NCBI RefSeq assembly: GCF_000379665.1
Contig: NZ_KB903359.1
Coordinates: 783,475-847,474 of the forward strand
Direction of reading: 5' to 3'
From: Butyricimonas synergistica DSM 23225
GTDB taxonomy: Bacteria > Bacteroidota > Bacteroidia > Bacteroidales > Marinifilaceae
Length of the DNA stretch: 64,000 nt
Shown here: positions 34,117-44,504 of the stretch, piece by piece
Numbering within the stretch: position 1 is the first letter of the stretch
Layout: each line of letters starts with the position of its first letter
The notes under the pieces: generated by a model
The model's database searches: none
Seen by the model: only the letters and a program-made list of their open reading frames with translations
What the model was told of the DNA's origin: nothing
Made by a program: the position numbers and the translations under genes

Positions 34117-34224
34117 ATGAAAAAAGAAACCGAAAAACAGACTAGCATTTATTGCACCGCCAATTGTAGCAATCTTTTCATCCTCTCTATTTCTATGTCC
34201 ATGTGTATGCGCTGCATGCGCTAG
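34117..34224 (+). CDS. Met/Cys-rich leader peptide ORF (putative)
   Basis: A 35-codon ORF between the riboswitch and the homocysteine gene. It ends ISMSMCMRCMR, with four internal Met and four Cys in total, including alternate Met and Cys codons before the TAG at 34222. It starts 15 bases after P1. CTAGC and TGCA in its 5' half (34142-34146, 34153-34156) can pair with TGCA and GCTAG at its end (34213-34216, 34220-34224), followed by a T-rich tract (34228-34234), so translation could control a terminator. RBS AGAAAAATG is weak but normal for the phylum. No homologue known to me. Confidence 0.35.
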   Translation: MKKETEKQTSIYCTANCSNLFILSISMSMCMRCMR

Positions 34225-34457
34225 AATATTTTTTACCCCGGAACTTATTTATTTTAGATTTTTTTAATTGTAAATTTCTGATTGGATAATTGTATCATGA
34301 TTTTCAGAATTTATTGAAACGGTTATATCGTGAACCGTACAGGAAACTCGTGAACTCTCTTTTCAACGGAACACTAGCAATCAGGTAGTTGCAAGGCAGC
34401 CGCCATGTAAAAAATCATCACTTAAACCATTCGTGTATCAAGAAATTAGAAAAGATT
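34225..34457 (+). other. AT-rich leader before homocysteine gene
   Basis: 233 bases without a credible gene. A T-rich tract follows the leader ORF, and a 6-bp hairpin (34319-34324 with 34333-34338) lies farther on. The in-frame extension of the homocysteine gene to 34389 is not convincing. Confidence 0.4.
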
Positions 34458-35600
34458 ATGGCAAAGACATACGCAGAAATAAACGACAAAATAAAAAAAG
34501 GAACGGCAGTAGTGTTAACCGCCGAAGAAGTTTCTGAACTGGCAAAGACGCTATCGCCCAAAGAGATCGCCGAAAAAGTAGATGTAGTGACGACAGCCAC
34601 CTTCGGGGCTATGTGCTCCTCGGGAGCTTTCCTGAATTTCGGGCACGCCAATCCCCCGATTCGCATGGAAAAGATCGAATTGAACGGGATACGTGTCAGC
34701 GGGGGACTCGCCGCCGTCGACACGTACGTGGGAGCCACGGACTGCAACCCGGAAAACCCGGCATACGGGGGAGCGCACATCATCGAAGACCTCGTCGCGG
34801 GCAAAGAAATCACCCTGGAAGCCTGGGGAAAAGGAACGGATTGTTACCCCCGCAAACACATCAAAACACGTATCACGAAAGACACCATCAACGAGGCAAT
34901 CCTCTACAACCCGAGAAACGCGTACCAAAACTACAACGTGGCAACCAACTCCACGGACAAAATCAAATACACCTACATGGGAACGCTGCTTCCCAAGCTG
35001 CGCAACGCCTCGTACAGCACGGCGGGTGAACTCTCTCCCCTGCTCAACGACCCGGAATGCCGCACGATAGGACTGGGAACCCGCATTTTCCTCTGCGGCA
35101 CGGAAGGCTACGTCACCTGGAACGGGACGCAATTCCACTCGACCAAAGAGGTCAACGAGTACGGTATCCCCACCAGCAACGCCCGCACGATAGCGGTAAT
35201 CGGCGACTTGAAAAACATGAGCACCGACTTCCTGCGGGGCGTGTACTACGAGAAATACGGGGTAAGCCTGTTCGTCGGCATCGGTATCCCCATCCCGATT
35301 CTGGATGAGGATTTAGCCCGCAGGGTATCCATCCGCAACGAACAAATTGAAACTACCGTCGTGGACTACGGGGACGGGAACAAGATCCTGGGAAAAACGA
35401 ACTATGCCGCCCTGCAATCCGGGGAGATCGAGGTCAACGGTCACAAGATCAGAACGACTCCCGTGGCAAGTCTAGCGAAAGCCCGGCAGATAGCCGATAT
35501 ACTGAAATCATGGATACAGAAAGGCGATTTCCTGCTCACGGAACCCGTTCGCCCGATGCCCACGGGAACCAAACTCAAAAATTTAGAGATTGTCGATTAA
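34458..35600 (+). CDS. Homocysteine biosynthesis protein (COG1900/DUF39)
   Basis: A 380-residue protein beginning MAKTYAEINDKIKKGTAVVL. Family features: TTATFGAMCSSGAFLNFGH with the conserved Cys, GGLAAVDTYVGAT, and LGTRIFLCGTEGYVTWNGTQ with a second conserved Cys, later GIGIPIPILDEDLAR. COG1900 (MA1821 in Methanosarcina) is known to convert aspartate semialdehyde and sulfide to homocysteine together with a NIL-ferredoxin partner. The start at 34458 matches the family N-terminus and is preferred to 34389. First large gene under the SAM riboswitch. Confidence 0.92.
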   Translation: MAKTYAEINDKIKKGTAVVLTAEEVSELAKTLSPKEIAEKVDVVTTATFGAMCSSGAFLNFGHANPPIRMEKIELNGIRVSGGLAAVDTYVGATDCNPENPAYGGAHIIEDLVAGKEITLEAWGKGTDCYPRKHIKTRITKDTINEAILYNPRNAYQNYNVATNSTDKIKYTYMGTLLPKLRNASYSTAGELSPLLNDPECRTIGLGTRIFLCGTEGYVTWNGTQFHSTKEVNEYGIPTSNARTIAVIGDLKNMSTDFLRGVYYEKYGVSLFVGIGIPIPILDEDLARRVSIRNEQIETTVVDYGDGNKILGKTNYAALQSGEIEVNGHKIRTTPVASLAKARQIADILKSWIQKGDFLLTEPVRPMPTGTKLKNLEIVD

Positions 35601-35643
35601 ATCATTCAATCACAGAATTTATCAACTTAAAATTATTCCGGTT

Positions 35644-36063
35644 ATGAACAAAAAAGTAATATTAACCTTCCCGGTTGACGCAACAGACAGACCTTTAACG
35701 TACGAACTGATTCGTATTTACGATATAAAAATAAACATCCTAAAAGGAGAGATACAACCCGGAAGAACCGGTTCTTTGCTCATCGAGATGGATGCCGACG
35801 AACTACGTATCGAGCAAGCCATCGCTTTCCTAAATGACAATGGCGTGACCGTGAGTCCCGTTTCCAGCAAGATCTCCTACGACGAAACCCGTTGTATCAA
35901 TTGCGGGAACTGCGCTTCCGCTTGTTTTTCCCACGCGCTGACCATCGAAGCCCCGGACTGGAAATTGCGATTCAATCCTGAAAAATGTATCGCCTGCAAG
36001 CTCTGCCTCAAAGCCTGCCCGTTGAAACTCTTCAAGATCGAATTCAGTGATTCACTGAATTAG
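35644..36063 (+). CDS. NIL domain / 4Fe-4S ferredoxin protein (homocysteine biosynthesis partner)
   Basis: A 139-residue protein. Residues about 1-75 form an NIL domain (KKVILTFPVDATDRPLTYEL ... RIEQAIAFLNDNGVTVSPV). The C-terminal half has two ferredoxin motifs, CINCGNCASACF and CIACKLCLKACP, which hold two 4Fe-4S clusters. This is the MA1822-type partner of COG1900, supplying electrons or sulfur for homocysteine formation. Start taken at 35644 because the upstream in-frame stretch is not family-like. It lies 43 bases after the COG1900 gene. Confidence 0.92.
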   Translation: MNKKVILTFPVDATDRPLTYELIRIYDIKINILKGEIQPGRTGSLLIEMDADELRIEQAIAFLNDNGVTVSPVSSKISYDETRCINCGNCASACFSHALTIEAPDWKLRFNPEKCIACKLCLKACPLKLFKIEFSDSLN

Positions 36064-36085
36064 TTTATAAACTTTAAGAACTCAA

Positions 36086-36835
36086 ATGGAATACAAAGAT
36101 CGCACATACAGGGAACATCTACAGGGAGAACGCTGGCATTCTTTCACGGTCGCGTTCAAGGAAACAGACTTGTGGATAGGGGTTGACAAAGCCTCGTTCC
36201 AAGCGGGGATCCCGGCTTTCGCCGAGTCCCGGGTCCGTTCGTTGCGGGAGAGCATGGATGCCTATGTTGCCCAAGACCCGGGATACCTCAAAGCATTAAC
36301 CCCGCGCAAGACTCTACCGACAGCACCGGCTATCTTCCGGGAGATGGCGGAAGTGGCTGCACGTTCGGGCATCGGTCCCATGAGTGCCGTTGCCGGGGCT
36401 GTTGCCCGCGAGATCGGCGAGGAAATCAAGGAAAAGTTCGGGACACGGGAAATCATCGTGGAGAATGGCGGGGACATATACGCCGATATCCGGGAGAACA
36501 TAGACATCGCCGTGTTTGCCGGACAATCGCCGTTATCCGAAAAAGTCGGTTTCACGATCGACGCCGGGCACGCCCCGCTGGGAATATGCACCTCGTCGGG
36601 AACAGTGGGTCCCTCCCTCAGTTTCGGACGGGCGGATGCCGTGATGATTATCTGCAGGGATTGCGCCCTCGCCGACACGTACGCCACGGCTTTCGCCAAC
36701 GAGATCCAGACCGCGGAGGATATTGCCCCCTGCATCGAGAAGATCGGGAATGTGGAAGAAATACTGGGTGCCATTTGTATCAAAGACGATAAAATCGGAA
36801 TCCACGGGATATTTGATTTGAAGATTTGGAAATAA
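36086..36835 (+). CDS. UPF0280/COG2122 (ApbE-related) protein
   Basis: A 249-residue protein of UPF0280: [19 protein letters not shown] at the start, [31 protein letters not shown], and [21 protein letters not shown] with the conserved T-S-S-G. In Methanosarcina the homologue MA1715 was shown to improve sulfide assimilation into homocysteine alongside COG1900 and NIL-ferredoxin. All three proteins are together here. 22 bases after the ferredoxin gene. Confidence 0.9.
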   Translation: MEYKDRTYREHLQGERWHSFTVAFKETDLWIGVDKASFQAGIPAFAESRVRSLRESMDAYVAQDPGYLKALTPRKTLPTAPAIFREMAEVAARSGIGPMSAVAGAVAREIGEEIKEKFGTREIIVENGGDIYADIRENIDIAVFAGQSPLSEKVGFTIDAGHAPLGICTSSGTVGPSLSFGRADAVMIICRDCALADTYATAFANEIQTAEDIAPCIEKIGNVEEILGAICIKDDKIGIHGIFDLKIWK

Positions 36836-36845
36836 AGAACTAGAG

Positions 36846-39800
36846 ATGAAAACAAACAAAGATATATTATCCAAAAGCATACTCATCCTGGACGGAGCCA
36901 CGGGAACAGCCCTGCAACAATTCGGGTTAACGGAAGCGGACTTCCGGGGCGAAGAATTTGCCGGACACCCCGTTCCCCTGAAAGGGAACAACGACGTGCT
37001 GAACATCACCCGCCCCGACATCATCCGCCGGGTACACCAAAACTACATTGAAGCGGGAGCCGACATCATCGAAACCAACACGTTCAACGCCAACGCCATT
37101 TCCCAGTCCGAATACGGGTGCACGGGATGGATTGACCGTATAAACCGGGAAGGCGCACGAATAGCCAAAGAAGCGGCTTCCGCCTGCAAAGAGCGGGTGG
37201 TACACGTGGCGGGAAGCATCGGTCCCACGGACAAATCCCTGACCCTTGCCCCCGACCCGGAACAACCCGCCTACCGGAACGTGGACTTCGACGCGATGGT
37301 TGCGGCTTACACCACCCAAGTAACGGCTCTCGTGGAGGGAGGCGTCGATCTCCTGCTCGTGGAAACGATCTATGACGGGCTAAACGCCAAAGCCGCCCTG
37401 TACGCCATATCCAAGGTACAGAAAGAACACGGCACGCGGCTCCCCGTGATGCTCTCCGCCACGGTCAACGACAAAAGCGGGCGCACGCTGACGGGACAAT
37501 CGCTGGACGCCTTGTTCACGAGCCTGTCCCACTACCCTATCTTAAGTTTCGGGTTGAATTGTTCCTTCGGGGCAAAAGAACTGCACCAGTTCATCCGTGA
37601 ACTGGCGCCGCACGTGCCTTGCGGGATAAATATCTACCCGAATGCCGGGTTGCCGAACGAAATGGGTGAATACGACGAGTCGCCCGAATTCACGGCACAA
37701 TGCCTGCAAGACATGGCACGAGAAGGACTAATCAACATCGCCGGAGGATGTTGCGGCACGACACCCGCTCATATACGGGCCATCGCCAACGCCCTGAAAA
37801 ACATCCCTCCCCGTCAAATTCCCACCCCGGAACACTGCCTGAAAGTAAGCGGACTGGACACCGTGGTCGTTGATAAAGAACAAAGTAACTTCATCAACAT
37901 CGGGGAGCGTACCAACGTGGCAGGCTCCGCCAAATTCGCCCGGCTGATACGGGAAAAGAACTACGCGGAAGCGGCAATCATCGCCCGCAAACAAATCGAA
38001 GCGGGCGCCTCGATCATCGACATCAACATGGACGACGCCATGCTGGACGGCACGGCGGAAATGGAACGCTTTGTCCGCATCATCAGCAACGAACCGGACA
38101 TCGCCAAAGCTGCCCTCATGATCGATTCGTCGAAATGGGAAACCATCCTGGCAGGGTTGAAAAACTCGCCGGGCAAATGTATCGTGAACTCCATCAGCCT
38201 CAAGGAAGGAGAAGAAGAATTCCTGCGCCGGGCAAAAGAGATACAACGCCTCGGGGCGGCAGTCGTGGTGATGGCTTTCGACGAGGAAGGACAAGCAACC
38301 ACCTTCCGGCGGAAAATAGACATCTGTCAACGGGCTTACCGCCTGCTGACCACCCGTGCCGGATTCACCCCGGAAAACATTGTTTTCGACGTGAATATCC
38401 TGGCTATCGGAACGGGTATCGAGGAACACAACAACTACGCCGTGGACTTTATCGAAGCCGTGCGGTGGATCAAGCAAAACCTGAAAGGTTGCCGCACCTC
38501 GGGCGGGGTATCCAACCTGTCGTTCTCCTTCCGGGGCAACAACACCGTGCGGGAAGCCATGCACTCCGTTTTCCTCTACCACGCCATCCGTGCCGGACTG
38601 GACATGGCTATCGTCAACCCCGCCATGTTACAGATATACGACGAAATAGCCCCCGAACTCCTGAAAGCCGTGGAGGACGTGGTACTGAACCGCACCCCCG
38701 GGGCGACGGAAACCCTGGTTGCCCTGGCTGAAAAGTACAAGGAAACAAAAGGGGAAAACAAAAACGCGCGAGGCGAAGAATGGCGCACCCTCCCGCTGAA
38801 AGGACGATTGGGGCACGCTCTCGTGAAAGGCATCACGGACTATCTCCCGGCAGACATCGGGGAAGCCCTCCGCCAATACCCCAACCCCGTAGAGATCATC
38901 GAGGGACCGCTCATGAAGGGCATGGAACGGGTAGGCGAACTCTTCGGGGAAGGCAAAATGTTTCTCCCCCAAGTGGTAAAATCCGCAAAAGTAATGAAGG
39001 AAGCCGTGCACCTCCTGCAACCCGAGATCGGACGCCACAATGCCGGGGGACAGGACGTGAAACGCCGCCCGAGAATAATTCTCGCCACGGTAAAAGGCGA
39101 CGTGCACGACATCGGTAAAAACATCGTGAACATCGTGCTTACCTGCAACAACCTGGACGTGGTAGACCTTGGTGTCATGGTAGACAACCAAAGGATTATC
39201 GAGGCGATCAAGCAACACGAGGCAGACATTGTCGGGGTCAGCGGGTTAATCACCCCCTCGCTGGGCGAAATGGAAAACCTGTGCGAACTACTGCAAAAAG
39301 AGCAACTGCACGTGCCGCTCATCGTGGGAGGTGCCACTACCTCCTCCGTCCACACCGCCGTCAAACTGGCTCCCAAATACGACTATTGCGTCGTGCCGGG
39401 AGGCGACGCGTCCCGCACCGTGGGAATCATCAAGCGCCTGCTCAACGACCGCGAGAACTACACCCGGGAAATCAAACAAGAACAGGAGGAAATCCGCGCG
39501 CACTACTATCACCGGCAACAAAAACAAATATCCCTCGACGAAGCCCGCCGGAGGGCGCCACGTTACGATTGGGATAACGTTCAACCGACCACGTTCGGGG
39601 AACACAACCTGCTGGTGAAACACCTCAACATCGAAGACCTCGTGGAAAAGATCGACTGGACTCCCTTTTTCCACTTCTGGGGCTTCAAGGGAAAATACCC
39701 GGAGATCGTCTACACGAACGACGAGGCGGACCGCACGTACCAGGCGGCACTCGACATGCTGGGGAAAGTGATTGCCGGCAACGAATTCGACGCCTCCATC

Positions 39801-40283
39801 GTGGTGCGCTTCTTTGATGCTTACTCGGAAAACGACGACATCGTGCTGGACGGGCAATACCGCTTCCCGATGCCCCGGCAACAGGCCGACCTGCCCGAAT
39901 GCCTCTCGCTGGCTGACTTCGTGCCCCCCCGTGACAAAGGGTTCGGGAGCGTCGGGCTGTTCTGCCTGAAAGTATCCGACAACCACAAGTGCAACGACTG
40001 CCGCGACTTCGAGCACCTGCTACGGGAAAGCCTCTGCGCCCGCCTGACGGAAGCCTGCGCGGAATGGATGCAAGAACGGGTAAACGAGGGCACCCGCGTC
40101 ATTCGTCCCGCGTTCGGCTACCCCTCCTGCCCCGACCACGCGTTAAAAAAGACGGCTTTCGAGGCACTGGACGCTCCCGCGCGAATCGGCGTCCGACTCA
40201 CGGAAGGATACTCCATCTATCCCTCCACGAGCCTCTGCGGCATGCTCATCTCGCACCCCAAAGCCAAATACTTCAGCGTGTAA
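36846..40283 (+). CDS. metH: Cobalamin-dependent methionine synthase
   Basis: A 1145-residue multidomain enzyme. Order: homocysteine-binding barrel (1 to about 315) with zinc ligands C239 (LNCSFGA), C302 and C303 ([11 protein letters not shown]); folate-binding barrel (about 340-605; [16 protein letters not shown]); B12 cap and B12 domain (about 640-880) with the cobalt ligand H754 in DVHDIGKNI; and a C-terminal SAM-binding reactivation domain ([12 protein letters not shown] ... [13 protein letters not shown]). Slightly shorter than the E. coli enzyme but all modules are present. It makes methionine from homocysteine and methyl-THF. 10 bases after the UPF0280 gene. Confidence 0.98.
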   Translation: MKTNKDILSKSILILDGATGTALQQFGLTEADFRGEEFAGHPVPLKGNNDVLNITRPDIIRRVHQNYIEAGADIIETNTFNANAISQSEYGCTGWIDRINREGARIAKEAASACKERVVHVAGSIGPTDKSLTLAPDPEQPAYRNVDFDAMVAAYTTQVTALVEGGVDLLLVETIYDGLNAKAALYAISKVQKEHGTRLPVMLSATVNDKSGRTLTGQSLDALFTSLSHYPILSFGLNCSFGAKELHQFIRELAPHVPCGINIYPNAGLPNEMGEYDESPEFTAQCLQDMAREGLINIAGGCCGTTPAHIRAIANALKNIPPRQIPTPEHCLKVSGLDTVVVDKEQSNFINIGERTNVAGSAKFARLIREKNYAEAAIIARKQIEAGASIIDINMDDAMLDGTAEMERFVRIISNEPDIAKAALMIDSSKWETILAGLKNSPGKCIVNSISLKEGEEEFLRRAKEIQRLGAAVVVMAFDEEGQATTFRRKIDICQRAYRLLTTRAGFTPENIVFDVNILAIGTGIEEHNNYAVDFIEAVRWIKQNLKGCRTSGGVSNLSFSFRGNNTVREAMHSVFLYHAIRAGLDMAIVNPAMLQIYDEIAPELLKAVEDVVLNRTPGATETLVALAEKYKETKGENKNARGEEWRTLPLKGRLGHALVKGITDYLPADIGEALRQYPNPVEIIEGPLMKGMERVGELFGEGKMFLPQVVKSAKVMKEAVHLLQPEIGRHNAGGQDVKRRPRIILATVKGDVHDIGKNIVNIVLTCNNLDVVDLGVMVDNQRIIEAIKQHEADIVGVSGLITPSLGEMENLCELLQKEQLHVPLIVGGATTSSVHTAVKLAPKYDYCVVPGGDASRTVGIIKRLLNDRENYTREIKQEQEEIRAHYYHRQQKQISLDEARRRAPRYDWDNVQPTTFGEHNLLVKHLNIEDLVEKIDWTPFFHFWGFKGKYPEIVYTNDEADRTYQAALDMLGKVIAGNEFDASIVVRFFDAYSENDDIVLDGQYRFPMPRQQADLPECLSLADFVPPRDKGFGSVGLFCLKVSDNHKCNDCRDFEHLLRESLCARLTEACAEWMQERVNEGTRVIRPAFGYPSCPDHALKKTAFEALDAPARIGVRLTEGYSIYPSTSLCGMLISHPKAKYFSV

Positions 40284-40329
40284 AAGCCAACCTCATGCAA
40301 CAGGAATCATAAACCACAAATCGGAAATC

Positions 40330-41283
40330 ATGAAAGTCATCGACATACTAAACAAATCAGACAAAGCCATCTTCTCCTTCGAGCTGGTGCCGCCGTTGAG
40401 AGGGGGAGATATTAATAAAATCTACGAGGCGATAGAACCGCTGATCGCCCTCGCCCCCCCGTTCATTAATATCACCTTCCACCGGGATGAAGTAGAATAC
40501 CGGGAATTACCCGACGGAACGATCAAAAAGGTTACCGTCACCAAACGCCCGGGAACGGTTGCCCTGGCGGCTGCCATCATGAGAAGGTACAACGTGGACA
40601 TGGTCCCGCACATCGTGTGCGGGGGAGCCACCCGCCACAAAATCGAGAACGAACTCATCGACTTGAACTTTCTCGATATCGAAAACGTGATGGCACTCCG
40701 GGGCGACCCCATCCCGGGACAGCGTTTCTTCACCCCCGACGAAGACGGTCATAAATATAGTTGCGACTTAGTCGAACAAATATCCCGCATGAACCGCGGG
40801 CAATACCTCGACGACACGCTGACGGACACCGTGCCGACCAACTTCTGTATCGGCGTGGCGGGTTACCCGGAGAAACACTACGAGGCACCCAACCAAGCCT
40901 GCGACATCGAGAACTTGAAACGCAAAGTGGACGCCGGGGCAAACTACATCGTCACGCAAATGTTCTTCGACAACGCCCGCTTCTTCCGCTTCGTCGAGAA
41001 ATGCCGGGAACAGGGAATCACGGTTCCGATCGTTCCGGGATTGAAACCCATCTCCACCCTCAAACATTTGGAGATGCTACCCCGTACGTTCAGCATCGAC
41101 ATCCCCCAGGAACTGGTGAAAGCCATCCGCTCGTGCAAAAACAACAAGGAAATCAACCAAGTAGGCATCGAATGGTGCGTGGCACAAAGCAAAGACCTAA
41201 TCGCGCATGGCGTACCCGCCGTTCACTACTACACCATGGGAAGATCGGAAAATATACAGGAAATCGTCAAACAAGTATTTTAA
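40330..41283 (+). CDS. metF: 5,10-methylenetetrahydrofolate reductase
   Basis: A 317-residue TIM-barrel flavoprotein: FSFELVPPLRGGDINKIYEAI (N-terminal signature with catalytic Glu), ITFHRDE, HIVCGGATRHKIENELIDL, NVMALRGDP, YIVTQMFFDNARFFRFVEKCRE and IVPGLKPIS. It reduces methylene-THF to methyl-THF, the methyl donor for the MetH encoded 46 bases upstream. Cotranscribed in the riboswitch operon. Confidence 0.96.
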   Translation: MKVIDILNKSDKAIFSFELVPPLRGGDINKIYEAIEPLIALAPPFINITFHRDEVEYRELPDGTIKKVTVTKRPGTVALAAAIMRRYNVDMVPHIVCGGATRHKIENELIDLNFLDIENVMALRGDPIPGQRFFTPDEDGHKYSCDLVEQISRMNRGQYLDDTLTDTVPTNFCIGVAGYPEKHYEAPNQACDIENLKRKVDAGANYIVTQMFFDNARFFRFVEKCREQGITVPIVPGLKPISTLKHLEMLPRTFSIDIPQELVKAIRSCKNNKEINQVGIEWCVAQSKDLIAHGVPAVHYYTMGRSENIQEIVKQVF

Positions 41284-41285
41284 AA

Positions 41286-42572
41286 ATGAACCAAGAACCC
41301 CAACCCCGTTTTTTAGCGTTAATACCGCTGGTCGTCTTTTTGCTTATTTACCTCGTCGCCTCGGTCATCATGGGCGACTTCTACAAGATGCCCATCACCG
41401 TGGCATTCCTCGTGTCGTCCGTTGTTGCCGTGGCAATCTCCCCGGGCGGTAAATTGCACAAACGGGTAGACCTCTTTTGCAAGGGGGCAGCGAACAGCAA
41501 TATCATGCTCATGGTATTGATATTCATCCTTGCCGGGGCATTCGCCCAAACCGCGAAGGCAGTAGGGGCAGTCGATGCCACGGTGAACCTCGCTCTAGCC
41601 GTTCTCCCGGACAGCCTGCTGCTGGCGGGGATGTTCATCGCGGCTTGTTTCATATCGCTATCCATGGGAACCTCCGTGGGGACGATCGTGGCCCTCACCC
41701 CTGTTGCCGTGGGTATTGCCACGCAAACAAGCGTAGAACTCCCCTACATGGTGGCTATCGTCGTCGGGGGCGCCATGTTCGGGGACAACCTCTCCTTTAT
41801 CTCGGACACGACCATCGTGGCAACCCGCACGCAAGGATGCAACATGAAAGACAAATTTCGGGTCAACAGCCTCATTGTCATCCCGGTTGCCGTGATTATC
41901 GCGCTCGTCTACCTGTTTCAGGGAACGGAAATATCCACGCGCCCCGTCACCCGTGAAATCGAGTGGTTGAAAGTCATCCCTTACGTTCTGGTACTTGCCA
42001 CCGCTCTAGCCGGGGTCAACGTCATGCTGGTACTGTTACTGGGAATCCTGTGCTGCGGCGTGATAGGTATTATTGCCGGAAGCACCCCATTCTGGGAATG
42101 GATTTCCGCCATGGGAACAGGCATATCCGGCATGGGCGAACTCATCATCATCACCCTGCTCGCCGGGGGAATGCTGGAAATGATCCGCCATAACGGGGGA
42201 ATCGCTTATATCATCCAAAAACTGACAACCCGTGTCAACTCGAAGAAAAGAGCGGAATTAAGTATCGCCGCCCTCGTGAGTTTTGCCAACCTCTGCACGG
42301 CAAACAACACGATAGCCCTCATCATGGCAGGTCCCATAGCGAAAGACATCGCCACCCGGTTCGGGGTCGACCCGCGCAAGTCAGCCAGCCTGTTAGACAC
42401 CTTCTCCTGCTTCGTGCAAGGGATTATCCCTTACGGGGCACAGCTTCTCATGGCTGCCGGACTGGCAAACATCACCCCCCTCGCCATCATGCAATACCTC
42501 TACTACCCGTACCTGATGGGAATAGCCGCCCTTTTGGCTATATTCTTCCGCTACCCGAGAAAATACTCCTAA
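41286..42572 (+). CDS. NhaC-family Na+/H+ antiporter-like transporter (possible methionine transporter)
   Basis: A 428-residue inner-membrane protein with about eleven hydrophobic helices and NhaC-superfamily motifs GTSVGTIVALTPVAVGIA, GGAMFGDNLSFISDTTIVATRTQGC and SFANLCTANNTIALIMAGPIAKDIA. The start 2 bases after the metF stop implies the same transcript. NhaC-superfamily members found in SAM-riboswitch or met regulons of other bacteria were predicted to be methionine transporters (MetT), so I favour this role over pure cation exchange. This is inference from context. Confidence 0.88.
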   Translation: MNQEPQPRFLALIPLVVFLLIYLVASVIMGDFYKMPITVAFLVSSVVAVAISPGGKLHKRVDLFCKGAANSNIMLMVLIFILAGAFAQTAKAVGAVDATVNLALAVLPDSLLLAGMFIAACFISLSMGTSVGTIVALTPVAVGIATQTSVELPYMVAIVVGGAMFGDNLSFISDTTIVATRTQGCNMKDKFRVNSLIVIPVAVIIALVYLFQGTEISTRPVTREIEWLKVIPYVLVLATALAGVNVMLVLLLGILCCGVIGIIAGSTPFWEWISAMGTGISGMGELIIITLLAGGMLEMIRHNGGIAYIIQKLTTRVNSKKRAELSIAALVSFANLCTANNTIALIMAGPIAKDIATRFGVDPRKSASLLDTFSCFVQGIIPYGAQLLMAAGLANITPLAIMQYLYYPYLMGIAALLAIFFRYPRKYS

Positions 42573-42631
42573 CAATGGAAAATTAAAAGACTAAAACTAG
42601 AAATTAACCCGTTTTAATATAATTTTGTGCC

Positions 42632-43381
42632 ATGACAATAACAGAAGCACTCGTTACCATATTGCTCGGCACGGCGGCCGGGTTTATCAACACGGTTGGC
42701 GGAGGAGGTTCCATGCTAGTAGTACCCTTCCTGATCTTTATCGGTCTTCCGGCAAATGTAGCTAATGCCACGAACCGCGTTGCCATCCTGCTGCAAAACG
42801 TGGTTTCTGTCAGTAGCTTCAAGCAAAAGAAGATACTCGATTTCAAAACCGACTACAAACTGCTGCTCCCCGTCGCCCTCGGGAGCATCGTGGGCGCTCT
42901 CATCGCCGTTGACATCGACGAGGCGGTCTTCAAAAAGGTCATCGCCGGGCTCTTGCTTGTCATGTTTTTCATGTTGCTTCTCAACCCCGACGCGTGGGTA
43001 AAAGCCAACGCGGACAAGGCGAAAATGAAACAACCGTGGCTACGGAACCTGATCTTCTTCTTTATCGGCATTTACGGCGGATTCATTCAAATCGGCATCG
43101 GTTTCTTCCTGCTCGCCGGATTAGTTTTGGGCTGTGGCTATGACTTGCTGAAAGCCAACGCCGTGAAACTACTCATCGTCCTTTTCTACACGGTCATCGC
43201 GCTGGCAATCTTCATCTACAACGATCTGGTCAACTTCAAGGTAGGACTCGTCCTCGCCTGCGGCAATATGCTCGGGGCATGGCTTGGCGTGCGTTTCAGC
43301 GTGAAATGGGGAGCGAAATATATTCGTTACATCCTGCTCGTGATCCTCGTCGTCGTCGCCGCCCGCCTCTATTTCAGCTAA
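42632..43381 (+). CDS. TauE/SafE family sulfite/anion exporter
   Basis: A 249-residue membrane protein with about eight hydrophobic helices. Family boxes: LLGTAAGFINTVGGGGSMLV near the N-terminus (GGGG motif), ATNRVAILLQN, and a second half repeat with GIYGGFIQIGIGFFLLAGLV. Probably exports sulfite or an organosulfonate; its position at the end of a sulfur-assimilation cluster fits. TAATTTTG at 42619-42626 resembles a -7 box only 6 bases before the ATG, suggesting a nearly leaderless separate transcript. Confidence 0.9.
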   Translation: MTITEALVTILLGTAAGFINTVGGGGSMLVVPFLIFIGLPANVANATNRVAILLQNVVSVSSFKQKKILDFKTDYKLLLPVALGSIVGALIAVDIDEAVFKKVIAGLLLVMFFMLLLNPDAWVKANADKAKMKQPWLRNLIFFFIGIYGGFIQIGIGFFLLAGLVLGCGYDLLKANAVKLLIVLFYTVIALAIFIYNDLVNFKVGLVLACGNMLGAWLGVRFSVKWGAKYIRYILLVILVVVAARLYFS

Positions 43382-43568
43382 CTCCCCCCAATCATAAATC
43401 TCAAAATCTTCTTAAAAGAGCGGTACTTATAGGATATTTTGGTAATTCTGGAAGACTTTTATAACCTCTTTATTTATAGGTTTTCATGGGATCATCCTAT
43501 TCAATTTTAATGGAAGATTGTGCAATTTACCAAATGAAGCTAAATTAACGTACTTTGTTTAATAATAC

Positions 43569-43598
43569 TTTGTGATATATTCTCTAATTTTACCCTTG
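43569..43598 (+). promoter_or_regulatory. Promoter of the AraC-type gene
   Basis: -33 TTTG at 43569-43572 and -7 TACCCTTG at 43591-43598 (one mismatch) with 18 bases between; ATG 20 bases later. It lies in an unusually AT-rich gap (43382-43618) holding no gene. Confidence 0.45.
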
Positions 43599-43618
43599 CA
43601 AATTATACAAAATTCAAA

Positions 43619-44476
43619 ATGATGCTATCATATAAACGACCTTTGAAAATAGATGATCTTAATGCCAATCATTACATGGTGTCGGTTCATAAATACGGTT
43701 TCTTTCTTTGCAGGGAAGGTACAGCGCGGATATTATTAGGTTCGAATACTTATCAAATATCCCGTAACTACCTATGTATTTATGCTCCTAACACGTTTTT
43801 CCAAATACTTGAAAAAAGTCCGGATTTGAAAGGCATTCTGGAGGAAGACGATGTGAAAACATATCATCCGGTTCTCAGTCCGATAGACATACGGAAACGG
43901 TTGCAGGTGCGCAATTCTCCTTGTGTAAAAATATCGGAAATGCAGGCTGATGAAATGATACGCCTATATAATATGGTACGGGAAAACGGGCAATCCACAA
44001 CCGCGAAAGATAATTTGCCAGCTAAACACAAGGAACTTACAGAAACGACCCGTGCGGATTGTATGCGCTATCTGCGTTATGCCCTTTGCCTGAAAGTGCT
44101 TGAAGTCTATTTCTGCAACACGCCAGTGGAGGCAATGCCACAGACCAAAGAAGACACAATACTCAACCGCTTTCTTGTTTCGGTATACGAGAATTGCCAT
44201 AGGCAACGCATGGTGCAGTATTACGCCAATGAGCAGCATCTTTCACCTTACTATTTCTCGTCCATCATCAGGGAAAGGAGCGGACAAAGTGCTTTGCAGT
44301 GGATAGGTAACGTTACCATGACTTTTTCCAGGCAATATTTGAAATGCTCGGAAATGAGTATAAAGGAGATTGCAGATCGTCTGAATTTCCCCGACCAGTC
44401 CACTTTCGGACGTTATTTCAAGCACCATGAAGGCTGCTCGCCGTCGGAATTTCGGGAGAGAAGATTACAGGATTGA
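43619..44476 (+). CDS. AraC family transcriptional regulator
   Basis: A 285-residue regulator. The N-terminal half is a cupin-like sensing domain (GFFLCREGTARILLGSNTY, YLCIYAPNTFFQIL). The C-terminal half has two AraC helix-turn-helix units: YYFSSIIRERSGQSALQWIG and MSIKEIADRLNFPDQSTFGRYFKHHEGCSPSEFRE. Activating ligand unknown; the likely target is the oxidoreductase gene 28 bases downstream. Base composition is clearly more AT-rich, with T/A third positions, than flanking metF-NhaC and uvrB genes, pointing to recent acquisition. Confidence 0.92.
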   Translation: MMLSYKRPLKIDDLNANHYMVSVHKYGFFLCREGTARILLGSNTYQISRNYLCIYAPNTFFQILEKSPDLKGILEEDDVKTYHPVLSPIDIRKRLQVRNSPCVKISEMQADEMIRLYNMVRENGQSTTAKDNLPAKHKELTETTRADCMRYLRYALCLKVLEVYFCNTPVEAMPQTKEDTILNRFLVSVYENCHRQRMVQYYANEQHLSPYYFSSIIRERSGQSALQWIGNVTMTFSRQYLKCSEMSIKEIADRLNFPDQSTFGRYFKHHEGCSPSEFRERRLQD

Positions 44477-44504
44477 CTTATAAATCATTAAAACGAATAT
44501 ATTT

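Noticed and set aside
40761-41285. N-terminal extension of the NhaC-family gene
   Set aside because: The first 175 codons overlap metF in another frame and are not hydrophobic; the ATG at 41286 fits the family start.
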